Shown: positions 1-7,275 of the stretch, piece by piece
How positions within the stretch are numbered: position 1 is the first letter of the stretch
Layout of the letters: every line of letters starts with the position of its first letter
Assembly: GCA_019112785.1 (NCBI GenBank)
Contig: DXIQ01000051.1
Span: forward strand, 1-63,049
From: Candidatus Blautia stercorigallinarum
GTDB taxonomy: Bacteria; Bacillota; Clostridia; Lachnospirales; Lachnospiraceae
Length of the DNA stretch: 63,049 nucleotides
Reading direction: 5' to 3'
The notes under the pieces: model-generated
The model's database searches: none
What the model saw: only the letters and a program-made list of their open reading frames with translations
What the model was told of the DNA's origin: nothing
Position numbers and translations under genes: made by a program

Positions 1-246
1 AAGCTGGGCTATGGAAACTGCCCGATCTGTGTTGCCAAGACTCAGTACAGCTTAACAGATGACCAGACAAAACTGGGAGCTCCTACAGACTTTGAAGTTA
101 CGGTAAGAAATCTGAAGATCTCTGCCGGAGCCGGCTTTGTAGTAGCACTTACCGGTGAGATCATGACTATGCCTGGTCTGCCGAAGGTACCTGCCGCTGA
201 GAGAATCGATGTAGATGAGACAGGAAAGATCTCCGGTCTGTTCTGA
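1..246 (+). CDS. fhs: Formate--tetrahydrofolate ligase, C-terminal part
   Basis: Only the last 81 residues lie in the window; the gene begins to the left. The frame opens with [18 protein letters not shown] and runs through [16 protein letters not shown], which is the strongly conserved end of formate-THF ligase. The cytoplasmic enzyme uses ATP to join formate to THF, giving 10-formyl-THF. This is the entry of the methyl branch of the Wood-Ljungdahl pathway and also feeds purine synthesis. fchA and folD, the next two steps, follow on the same strand, which supports the call and an operon. Confidence 0.95.
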   Translation, partial: KLGYGNCPICVAKTQYSLTDDQTKLGAPTDFEVTVRNLKISAGAGFVVALTGEIMTMPGLPKVPAAERIDVDETGKISGLF

Positions 247-315
247 TCATTTTGAATTGGGGATTTCTCTGGATTTTTACAGCAATAATTTTCAGATTTT
301 AGGAGGATACAAGAA

Positions 316-945
316 ATGGGATTTTCAACAGTACCATGTAATGAATTTGTAGAGGTTCTGGCTTCTAAAGCTCCAGTACCGGGAGGCGGCGGAGCGTCTG
401 CTCTGGTGGGCGCCGTAGGTATTGCCCTGGGAAATATGGTTGGAAGCCTGACTGTAGGCAAGAAAAAATATGCAGATGTGGAAGATGAGATGTGGGAATT
501 AAAGAAGAAATGCGACGAGCTTCAGAAAGATTTTCTCCGTCTTATCGAAAGAGATGCAGAAGTTTTTGAACCTCTTTCCAAAGCATATGGTATGCCCAGA
601 GAGACAGAAGAAGAAAAGGCTGAGAAAGCCCGGGTTATGGAGATCGTTTTAAAGGATGCCTGTTCAGTTCCCATGGAGATCATGGAAAAATGCTGCGAGG
701 CCATCGAAGTGATCGTTGAGTTTGCTGCAAAAGGTTCTAAACTGGCAATCAGTGACGCCGGTGTTGGAGCTGCCTTCTGCAAGGCTGCTTTAAAAGGCGC
801 AAGTCTGAATGTTTATATCAATACAAAATCCATGGCAGACAGAGAGTATGCAGAGGAGTTAAACAAGAAGGCTGACGCAATGCTGGAAAAATATACAAAG
901 ATCGCAGATGAAACCTTTGACAGTGTTTTATCCAGATTAAAATAA
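316..945 (+). CDS. fchA: Methenyl-THF cyclohydrolase / formimidoyl-THF cyclodeaminase family protein
   Basis: The product (209 residues) matches the FTCD cyclodeaminase family along its length. The conserved N-terminal PVPGGGGASALVGAVG segment (about residues 21-36) lines the folate pocket, and the rest is a helical bundle. In acetogens this family interconverts 10-formyl-THF and 5,10-methenyl-THF. An AGGAGG site at 300-305 precedes the ATG. It lies between fhs and folD, matching the order of methyl-branch genes in Blautia-type acetogens. The cyclohydrolase role is inferred from this context; a cyclodeaminase role in histidine degradation is less likely because no hut genes are nearby. Confidence 0.88.
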   Translation: MGFSTVPCNEFVEVLASKAPVPGGGGASALVGAVGIALGNMVGSLTVGKKKYADVEDEMWELKKKCDELQKDFLRLIERDAEVFEPLSKAYGMPRETEEEKAEKARVMEIVLKDACSVPMEIMEKCCEAIEVIVEFAAKGSKLAISDAGVGAAFCKAALKGASLNVYINTKSMADREYAEELNKKADAMLEKYTKIADETFDSVLSRLK

Positions 946-994
946 TAGGGTCCTATACTGGACTGAAACAACATATTGCAGGAGGAATTGAAAA

Positions 995-1846
995 ATGGCA
1001 AAGAGATTACTTGGAAAAGAAGTAACAGCTGCGCTGAATGAGAGAATTAAAGCAGATGTTGCAGCGCTGGAAGAAAAAGGCATAAAACCTACCCTGGGAA
1101 TTATCCGTGTAGGCGAAAATGAAAGTGATATTTCTTATGAGAGAGGCGCTACAAAGCGCTGTCAGACCCTGGGTGTTGCCTGTGAGAAGGTACTGCTTCC
1201 CGCAGATGTATCCCAGGAGGATCTGCTGGCAGAGATCGAGAAGATGAATAAGAACGACAGTATCCACGGGGTATTGCTGTTCCGTCCTCTTCCAAAACAT
1301 TTAGATCAGGCGGTTATTGAAAACGCTCTGGATCCTGCAAAGGATGTAGACTGTATGACAGACGGTTCCATGACCGGAGTATTTACAGGCAAAGAAGTGG
1401 GATTCCCTCCATGTACTCCTCAGGCATGTATGGAGATCCTGGATCATTACGGCATTGACTGCACAGGAAAGAGAGCAGTTGTTATCGGCAGAAGTCTGGT
1501 AGTAGGAAAACCTGCAGCTATGATGCTGATCAAAAAGAATGCCACAGTTACTGTATGCCATACAAGAACTGTAGATATGCCTTCTGTTGTAAAGGAAGCA
1601 GATATCGTTATCGTGGCAGCAGGCCGGGCAGGTGTGGTAGATGATACATACTTAAGACCGGGCCAGGTAGTCATTGACGTAGGTATTAATGTAAATGCAG
1701 AAGGAAAACTCTGCGGAGATGTAGATTTCGAGAAAGCCGAACCTATCGTAGACGCAATCACTCCGGTGCCAGGCGGTGTTGGAAGTGTAACTACATCTGT
1801 ACTGGTAGGTCATGTTGTAGAAGCTGCAAAGAGAAAATATTTATGA
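995..1846 (+). CDS. folD: FolD-family methylene-THF dehydrogenase, probably dehydrogenase only
   Basis: The protein has 283 residues, the usual FolD length. It shows the Rossmann-type signature GRSLVVGKPAAMML (about 164-177) and the closing PVPGGVGSVTTSVLVGH. In bifunctional FolD the active site reads Tyr-x3-Lys-x-Lys-x-Cys. Here the segment reads YERGATKRC (48-56), so Tyr48, Lys54 and Cys56 are kept but the catalytic Lys is Ala52. That lysine is needed for the cyclohydrolase reaction, so this protein may only oxidise or reduce methylene-THF, with FchA next door doing the cyclohydrolase step. AGGAGG precedes the ATG with good spacing. Confidence 0.93.
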   Translation: MAKRLLGKEVTAALNERIKADVAALEEKGIKPTLGIIRVGENESDISYERGATKRCQTLGVACEKVLLPADVSQEDLLAEIEKMNKNDSIHGVLLFRPLPKHLDQAVIENALDPAKDVDCMTDGSMTGVFTGKEVGFPPCTPQACMEILDHYGIDCTGKRAVVIGRSLVVGKPAAMMLIKKNATVTVCHTRTVDMPSVVKEADIVIVAAGRAGVVDDTYLRPGQVVIDVGINVNAEGKLCGDVDFEKAEPIVDAITPVPGGVGSVTTSVLVGHVVEAAKRKYL

Positions 1847-1982
1847 TACCAGGGTGGATTGTGGAAGTGCGCAGCACGTAGCAATCCGTCGGTATCATAG
1901 TTGGGGGCTTTTGCCCCCAACATTATAAAAAAACGGATCATAAGTAAAGCGGGCCCCGGCAGGAATTTATCCCTGCCGGGGC
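1843..1982. terminator. Three consecutive hairpins after folD
   Basis: The first hairpin pairs ATGATACC (1843-1850) and GGATTG (1856-1861) with CAATCC (1882-1887) and GGTATCAT (1891-1898). The second is GTTGGGGGC-TTTT-GCCCCCAAC (1900-1921). The third is an 11-bp stem (1953-1963 with 1972-1982). None has a long U tract directly after it, although the second is followed by an A/T-rich stretch. They sit between convergent genes and probably act together as terminators or mRNA 3' stabilisers. The first overlaps the folD stop codon. Confidence 0.5.
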
Positions 1983-2037
1983 TGCTTTGCTGTGTGGGGC
2001 CGAGGCAGCTCTGGCAACAGAAGTACAGATGGAACCT

Positions 2038-2793
2038 TTATCCGGAAAACTCTGTCATATCTTTTCGATACCAGAGGGGAAGGAAATTCCGCTGGCAGCG
2101 ATAGTTTGCCCGTGCTTCTACTCCCACAGCGTTAAAAAAGGCTTTCCACAGGGAAGAATAAGTATCTCCTTTCCTGGCCTCTTCCATATGGGCTAATTCC
2201 TGAGGGGTGACAGGTGTGAGAAAATAATGTTGATCAGCGGGATGGACCAGCGCCATCCTTCTTTTTTTGTCTGCGATCAGCCAGTTTTCCGAGGGCATGC
2301 GGTCGGAAAAGTGGGAGGCGATAAGTGTGAGAATATTACATTTCGGCTGGATAAGAGAAAAAAGAACCTGATCGTTCAGTCTGGAAAAGCGGATAAATTC
2401 CCGGAACTGATGGCTCTCATTGGTTACCTTCCGGTCCAGCTCAAAAAGAGCCGATACATAGGGATCGCCAAGCATGCGGGTAACCTGGGAGCCCAGGGCA
2501 AAGCCTAAGACAAGAAAACGGTAAATAATATCCAGTTTTTCCGGATTCCAGTGCATAGCCGCCCGGTAAACATCCTGATAAGCATTCTCTGAGATTTTCG
2601 ACCGGATGGACCGGATCACCTTTTTATATTTTTCCGGATCAGGATCCACATGCCGGTATTGACAGAACAGTTCCGGTTCCTCTATAGGTTCTGTCATCAG
2701 CTTTATATTAGAATGGCCCAGTCTGGCGGACCAGGCGTCATAGATACAGGTCATCATAGATTCAAAATCATCATGACAGGCAAAAACTACCAT
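2038..2793 (-). CDS. TIGR03915-like protein, partner of the upstream radical SAM protein
   Basis: The protein has 251 residues and starts MVVFACHDDFESMMTCIYD. It resembles the conserved family that always travels with the TIGR03916 radical SAM protein and is described as a probable DNA metabolism protein; part of it is called DUF4130. No catalytic motif can be assigned with confidence. A GGAGG site lies about nine bases before the ATG. It starts 55 bases after the radical SAM gene and must share its LexA-flanked promoter, which suggests a job in DNA repair or modification. The biochemical reaction is unknown to me. Confidence 0.75.
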   Translation of the reverse strand: MVVFACHDDFESMMTCIYDAWSARLGHSNIKLMTEPIEEPELFCQYRHVDPDPEKYKKVIRSIRSKISENAYQDVYRAAMHWNPEKLDIIYRFLVLGFALGSQVTRMLGDPYVSALFELDRKVTNESHQFREFIRFSRLNDQVLFSLIQPKCNILTLIASHFSDRMPSENWLIADKKRRMALVHPADQHYFLTPVTPQELAHMEEARKGDTYSSLWKAFFNAVGVEARANYRCQRNFLPLWYRKDMTEFSG

Positions 2794-2848
2794 TTTTCAT
2801 ACCTCCTGTGTAAGGGGACCAGATGGTCCCGGGATTTTGGAAACCTGT

Positions 2849-4387
2849 TTATAATTGTCCGGTTATGATCTTCCGGCTGTCTTCTACGGTAGGCGGGACT
2901 TCCAGAAAATGATCATCAAAGAGAGAAAGCTGGCGGTAGGTCTGAGGATGTTCCAGATCCCACAGGGAGCTTTTTTCACTCTGGGTCAACTGCCTGGTGA
3001 TAAAGTCCTCTTCAATAGGAGTACGGTACCGCATTTTTCCATGGCAGGTGATAAAATACTGGGCCCGTTTCAGAACTACCCCCATAGTCTTCAACGAAGA
3101 AAAATCCAGCCGGCCACAGCGTCTTGCCTGAAGGATCCTCCAGGCGGATTTATTTCCGATGCCGGGTACTTTCAAAAGATCCTGATAGGAGGCTTTGGAG
3201 ACTTCTATGGGAAAAAGCTCCAGATGTCGAAGCGCCCAGTCACATTTAGGATCCAGAAAGATATTAAAATCCGGCCGGGAAGGACTGAGAAGATCGTCTG
3301 CCTGAAATCCATAATATCTTAAAAGCCAGTCCGCCTGATAAAGCCGGTGTTCTCTCAGAAGAGGGGGCGTTGTGTCCAGAGATGGAAGATCCCGGTCTTC
3401 ATTCAAAGGAATGTATGCAGAGAAGAATACCCTTTTCAGATCATACTGCTGGTATAAAGCCTGGGTGACTTTCAGAAGCTGGTAGTCGTTCTCAGGAGTA
3501 GCGCCTATGATCATCTGAGTGCTCTGTCCTGCAGGGGCAAAGGGACGGGAGAGTCCTTTTGGGGAAACCGCCTTTTCCGGAAAAGGAACAGAGGACGGGG
3601 CAATGCTGGACAGAGCAGTTCCTGAAGGAACCAGGGGTTGTCCGGGAAGAGTCCCTGCCGGACCGTCTAACCGATTGTTTTTTTTACCGGATGAGGAAAA
3701 AATGTTTCCTGACAGATACTGATTCCCGAAATGACGCTCCATGGAGGCGGTTTTTCCAATGGACAGCCGGTAGTCCCGGATCTGCTGCCGGATCTGGCCC
3801 ATAGGTCTAAGGATAGCCTGGTGATCTTTGCCGGGGGCAAGAAGCTGAAGGCTTTCTTTGGTGGGAAGTTCCATGTTGACACTCATACGGTCTGCCAGAT
3901 AACCGATCTTCTGTATGATCTCGGGAGCGGCTCCAGGCACGGCTTTTGCATGGATATAGCCCCGGAAATGGTACTGAGTCCGCAAGAGAAAAAGGGTCTG
4001 ATACATCAGTTCCATGGTATAGGTGGGATTTTTTATTACTCCGGAGCTTAAGAAAAGTCCTTCAATGTAATTTCTTTTGTAAAATTCTATAGTAATGGTA
4101 CATAGTTCTTCCGGGGTAAAAGAGGTCCGGATCCTCTGGTTAGAGCGACGGTTGATGCAGTATTTGCAGTCATAAATACAGTCGTTAGAGAGAAGGACCT
4201 TTAACAGAGAAATGCACCGGCCGTCAGCGGCAAAGCTGTGGCAGATACCCCAGGCTCTGGAATTGCCAAGGCTTCCTTTTTCTCCCTTTCGATCCACACC
4301 GCTGGAAGTACAGGCTACGTCATATTTGGCGGCGTCTGACAGGATCTTTAATTTTTCTTCTAAGTCTGGTTCACGTTTTATTTCCAT
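2849..4387 (-). CDS. TIGR03916-like radical SAM protein, putative DNA repair or modification
   Basis: The product has 512 residues. A radical SAM cluster motif CIYDCKYC (Cys-x3-Cys-x2-Cys) lies near residues 71-78, and a helix-hairpin-helix-like LLKVPGIGNKSAWRIL segment lies near residue 410, as expected for a DNA-binding enzyme. About 80 residues of Ser/Pro/Gly-rich sequence (roughly 220-295) sit between the two halves; homologues that I recall are near 420 residues, so this looks like an insertion. The gene is first in a two-gene operand unit with the TIGR03915-like gene. Its promoter carries two SOS-type boxes. Substrate unknown. Confidence 0.8.
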   Translation of the reverse strand: MEIKREPDLEEKLKILSDAAKYDVACTSSGVDRKGEKGSLGNSRAWGICHSFAADGRCISLLKVLLSNDCIYDCKYCINRRSNQRIRTSFTPEELCTITIEFYKRNYIEGLFLSSGVIKNPTYTMELMYQTLFLLRTQYHFRGYIHAKAVPGAAPEIIQKIGYLADRMSVNMELPTKESLQLLAPGKDHQAILRPMGQIRQQIRDYRLSIGKTASMERHFGNQYLSGNIFSSSGKKNNRLDGPAGTLPGQPLVPSGTALSSIAPSSVPFPEKAVSPKGLSRPFAPAGQSTQMIIGATPENDYQLLKVTQALYQQYDLKRVFFSAYIPLNEDRDLPSLDTTPPLLREHRLYQADWLLRYYGFQADDLLSPSRPDFNIFLDPKCDWALRHLELFPIEVSKASYQDLLKVPGIGNKSAWRILQARRCGRLDFSSLKTMGVVLKRAQYFITCHGKMRYRTPIEEDFITRQLTQSEKSSLWDLEHPQTYRQLSLFDDHFLEVPPTVEDSRKIITGQL

Positions 4388-4415
4388 GATCAGTTCCTCG
4401 GTTCAAATTAGTATA

Positions 4416-4429
4416 CGAACATGTGTTCT
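4416..4429. promoter_or_regulatory. LexA/SOS-type box, downstream copy
   Basis: The top strand reads CGAACATGTGTTCT, matching the Firmicute LexA pattern CGAAC-N4-GTTCG/T. It covers the expected transcription start of the minus-strand radical SAM gene, about seven bases beyond the -10 box. A bound repressor here would block initiation. Confidence 0.8.
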
Positions 4430-4435
4430 GATTCT

Positions 4436-4464
4436 ATTATAAGAGAAGAGTGTATAACTGTCAA
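4436..4464 (-). promoter_or_regulatory. Consensus sigma-A promoter for the radical SAM pair
   Basis: On the minus strand TTGACA (4464-4459) and TATAAT (4441-4436) are separated by exactly 17 bases, a perfect housekeeping promoter. LexA-type boxes flank it on both sides, so it would be strong but tightly repressed until DNA damage. Confidence 0.88.
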
Positions 4465-4477
4465 GAACAAATGTTCG
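4464..4477. promoter_or_regulatory. LexA/SOS-type box, upstream copy
   Basis: The minus strand reads CGAACATTTGTTCT. It overlaps the -35 box by one base. It differs from the other box (minus strand AGAACACATGTTCG) mainly in orientation, because both follow the same GAAC-N4-GTTC dyad. Two boxes 48 bp apart around one promoter suggest cooperative repression. Confidence 0.8.
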
Positions 4478-4628
4478 ATAAAAGGCGGCGCATTTTATGA
4501 CGGGATCCTGCATATATATTATTAATATGATGTCAGGCCCGGAGATTGCATTGGTGTGTTCCTGAAATATGAAATAGTCAGTGTGGTCTTTTACGTGGTC
4601 CTGACAGGAGGATCAAGGAGGCAGGTTC

Positions 4629-6098
4629 ATGGATGCATATCATATCTATCAGGATATCCAGGCCCGTACAAACGGGGAAATTTACATAGGTGTAGTAGGA
4701 CCGGTCCGTACAGGAAAGTCTACTTTTATCAGACGTTTTATGGAGCTGGCAGTTCTCCCCAATATGGAGGAGAACCAGAAAAAAGAGGTCAGGGATCAGC
4801 TCCCTTTAAGCGGTTCCGGTAAAATGATCACTACAGTAGAGCCCAAATTTATCCCAAAGGAGGCAGCAAGGATTTCTCTGGGAGAGGATCTGGAAGCGAA
4901 AATACGTTTGATAGACTGCGTGGGATTTATGGTCCGTGATGCGGCAGGAAACATTGAAGAGGGAAAAGAACGGATGGTGAAAACCCCCTGGTTTGACTAT
5001 GAGATCCCTTTTCATCAGGCGGCGGAGACAGGTACCAGAAAAGTGATCGAGGAACATTCCAGCATTGGTCTGGTGATCACCTGCGATGGGTCCTTCGGGG
5101 AAATTCCCAGGGAAAATTACATAGAAGGGGAAGAGAAAACGGTTCAGGAACTGAAAAAGACAGGTAAGCCCTTTCTGATCCTGGTAAATTCTCAGAAACC
5201 CTATAAGGAAGAAACCCAGAATCTGGTCCAGGAACTGAAGAAAAAATATCAGGCGGGAGTGATCAGCGTAAACTGCGAGCAGCTCCGAAAAGAAGATGTT
5301 ACCAGGATCCTGGAGAAGATCCTTTATGAATTTCCTATTGTGCAGATGGAATTTTATGTGCCCAAATGGGTGGAAATGCTGCCGGCAGATCACTATCTGA
5401 AGGAAAATCTTCTGGATGGTATCCGGGAACTGATGGGGAAGATGAAGTATGTAAAAGACGCAGCCCGGGAACATCTTCCATTCTCTTCTGAATATGTAAG
5501 AAATATGACTCCGGAAAAGATTTCCCTTTCTAACGGCAGGGTACGGGTCCGGGTGGATATGGACGAAAAATGGTATTATGAGATCCTCAGCGAAATGACA
5601 GGGGTTTCTATCTCTGACGAGTATGAACTGATCCACACTATGCAGGAAATGGCGAAAATGAAGAAAGAATATGTAAAGGTCCAGGATGCCATTTCCGCAG
5701 TCCGCGGAAAAGGCTATGGAGTAGTGACGCCGGACAAAGAAGAGATCAAGCTGGAAGAGCCGGTGGTGATCAAACAGGGCAGCAAGTACGGGGTAAAGAT
5801 CAAATCAGTAAGTCCATCTATCCATATGATCCGGGCAAATATCGAGACAGAGATCGCTCCTATTGTAGGGAGCGAGGAGCAGGCCAAAGATCTGATCGAA
5901 TATATTAAAACCTGCGACGAAAGAAAAGAAAGCGTCTGGCAGACAAATATATTCGGAAAATCTATCGGACAGCTGGTGGAAGACGGGATCCACGCCAAGC
6001 TGGTACAGATCGGGGATGAGAGCCAGATAAAGCTCCAGGATACCATGCAGAAGATTGTCAATGACAGCAAGGGCGGACTGGTGTGTATTATCATATAA
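4629..6098 (+). CDS. spoIVA: Stage IV sporulation protein A, coat morphogenetic ATPase
   Basis: The product has 489 residues, close to the usual length of about 492. It has the P-loop GPVRTGKST (about residues 24-32) in the N-terminal ATPase domain, followed by the conserved middle and C-terminal segments of SpoIVA. The family polymerises on the outer forespore membrane under ATP hydrolysis to found the spore coat basement layer. AAGGAGG is just upstream of the ATG. In relatives it is made in the mother cell from a sigma-E promoter; I could not assign one here with confidence. It marks the host as an endospore former. Confidence 0.96.
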   Translation: MDAYHIYQDIQARTNGEIYIGVVGPVRTGKSTFIRRFMELAVLPNMEENQKKEVRDQLPLSGSGKMITTVEPKFIPKEAARISLGEDLEAKIRLIDCVGFMVRDAAGNIEEGKERMVKTPWFDYEIPFHQAAETGTRKVIEEHSSIGLVITCDGSFGEIPRENYIEGEEKTVQELKKTGKPFLILVNSQKPYKEETQNLVQELKKKYQAGVISVNCEQLRKEDVTRILEKILYEFPIVQMEFYVPKWVEMLPADHYLKENLLDGIRELMGKMKYVKDAAREHLPFSSEYVRNMTPEKISLSNGRVRVRVDMDEKWYYEILSEMTGVSISDEYELIHTMQEMAKMKKEYVKVQDAISAVRGKGYGVVTPDKEEIKLEEPVVIKQGSKYGVKIKSVSPSIHMIRANIETEIAPIVGSEEQAKDLIEYIKTCDERKESVWQTNIFGKSIGQLVEDGIHAKLVQIGDESQIKLQDTMQKIVNDSKGGLVCIII

Positions 6099-6105
6099 AC
6101 AGTAT

Positions 6106-6146
6106 AAAAATGCGCTTCCGATCATTAAACCGGAAGCGTATTTTTT
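6106..6146 (+). terminator. Rho-independent terminator after spoIVA
   Basis: CGCTTCCG (6113-6120) pairs with CGGAAGCG (6131-6138), with a ten-base loop and a T6 run at 6141-6146. Confidence 0.9.
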
Positions 6147-6330
6147 ACAGCTCATAGCTGCTTCCCTTGCATAGCCCCGATGAAGTGTACCACCTCTATC
6201 TTAGCTCTGAGTCTGTGCAGAACAGTGTCTTGTTTTGATTGCGGCTATGTACAGAGAAGGGTTTATGTGATAAAGTTTAGAATAAGATTAACAACACGCT
6301 TTGCTTAAAAGCAGCGGAAAAGAGGAAAAA

Positions 6331-6951
6331 ATGAAGAATACAGGGAATCGTGAATCCAATTATGAGAAAGTATTTGACCAGATCAGAGAGTGGTTTTTGC
6401 AATGTCCTCAGGAGAACATTGCTAAGAAGGTGGGGGCAGAGTTTGATACGGAAAATCTCTACCTCCCTTTTTTCGGTGAAAGGTGCAGGATCAACAGAAC
6501 AACCGGGGAGATCACAGGAGCAGGGCAACGGCAGATCCCGGTTACAGAGAGACTGACGATCATGCACCATCTGCGGTACTGCCAGAGCTATGCAGAAGAA
6601 GGAAGAAAAATGGTGCCTTTCCGGGAAATCCGGGAAGCGGCAGTGTTTGAACGGGCTTATGAAAGAGCTGCGCTTGATCCCTTAAAAAAACATTTTGCAG
6701 GCCGTCCTCAGGAGCTTTTAAAAGCAGGACTTAAACTGGGCGGCGTCAGGGAAAAATATGGAGATGTAAGCGTTACGCTCTACGCATTTCCAAAGATCAG
6801 TCTTACTTATATTTTCTGGGATAAAGATGAGGAGTTTCCGCCATCTGCCAATATACTATTCCAGGATACCATTGCCCAGTGGACCCATCCGGAAAGTGTG
6901 CCGACCTTGGCCCAGATCGGTACGGAAAGGCTGATACAGGAGGCTGTCTGA
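6331..6951 (+). CDS. DUF3786-domain protein
   Basis: The product (206 residues from the ATG at 6331) resembles DUF3786 proteins: an N-terminal YEKVFDQIREWF helix, a middle segment with LPFFGERCRI, and a C-terminal half ending in LAQIGTERLI. A TTG at 6301 would add ten residues, but GAGG at 6322-6325 fits the ATG. The biochemical role is unknown. It lies between spoIVA and the B12 riboswitch with its own upstream gap; DUF3786 genes occur in anaerobes rich in corrinoid chemistry, but a link to cobalamin here is only suggested by position. Confidence 0.65.
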   Translation: MKNTGNRESNYEKVFDQIREWFLQCPQENIAKKVGAEFDTENLYLPFFGERCRINRTTGEITGAGQRQIPVTERLTIMHHLRYCQSYAEEGRKMVPFREIREAAVFERAYERAALDPLKKHFAGRPQELLKAGLKLGGVREKYGDVSVTLYAFPKISLTYIFWDKDEEFPPSANILFQDTIAQWTHPESVPTLAQIGTERLIQEAV

Positions 6952-6988
6952 ATTGTGACTGACAGGAGGCGGAGATTCCTGGTTTACG

Positions 6989-7017
6989 TTGACTTTTTGC
7001 ACAGAAAATTATATAAT
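6989..7017 (+). promoter_or_regulatory. Promoter of the cobalamin operon
   Basis: TTGACT (6989-6994) and TATAAT (7012-7017) are spaced by 17 bases. Transcription would start near 7024, just before the riboswitch aptamer. Confidence 0.85.
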
Positions 7018-7024
7018 AAACGAG

Positions 7025-7240
7025 GTCATTCTTAAAAAAATAAGCTGAAAATTTTTATGGAAGCAGGTGGAATTCCTGTGCAAGTCCGTTACTGTGAAAG
7101 CCAGATACATGAGATTTTCAGACGGTGTGAAGGTTTTATCTGCGGCAACCGGATACCTTCACGGATATAGTGTGTGATACAGGGCTGATACAGCTCTGTG
7201 CGGGATCCGTTGCCAGTCGGCAGCGGATTTTTCGTTGCGT
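7025..7240 (+). promoter_or_regulatory. Cobalamin riboswitch
   Basis: The leader holds the family's conserved blocks: a GGTGGAATTCCTGTGCAAG segment at about 7065-7084 and a B12-box-like AAGCCAGATAC at 7098-7108. Next comes a hairpin, GTGAAGGT (7127-7134) with ACCTTCAC (7155-7162). Its 20-base loop contains GGCAACCGGAT (7144-7154), which can pair, with one bulge, with the 5' arm of the terminator (7205-7214). Adenosylcobalamin binding would therefore be expected to favour termination and shut off the B12 operon. Exact limits are approximate. Confidence 0.9.
7205..7232 (+). terminator. Riboswitch-controlled intrinsic terminator
   Basis: ATCCGTTGCC (7205-7214), loop AGTC, and GGCAGCGGAT (7219-7228) form a ten-pair stem including one G-T pair, followed by a T run at 7228-7232. 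It lies 44 bases before cbiD and is the expression platform of the riboswitch. Confidence 0.85.
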
Positions 7241-7275
7241 AAAATTCGGCTTTTAGAAGAAAACAGAGGCAGGAT

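Noticed and set aside
1901-2196. Two short plus-strand frames downstream of folD
   Set aside because: They cover the terminator hairpins and the end of the TIGR03915-like gene, with no supporting ribosome site.
4500-4628. A sigma-E promoter for spoIVA
   Set aside because: AT-rich CATATATATT-like sequences are present near 4510, but no -35/-10 pair with the right spacing could be fixed with confidence.
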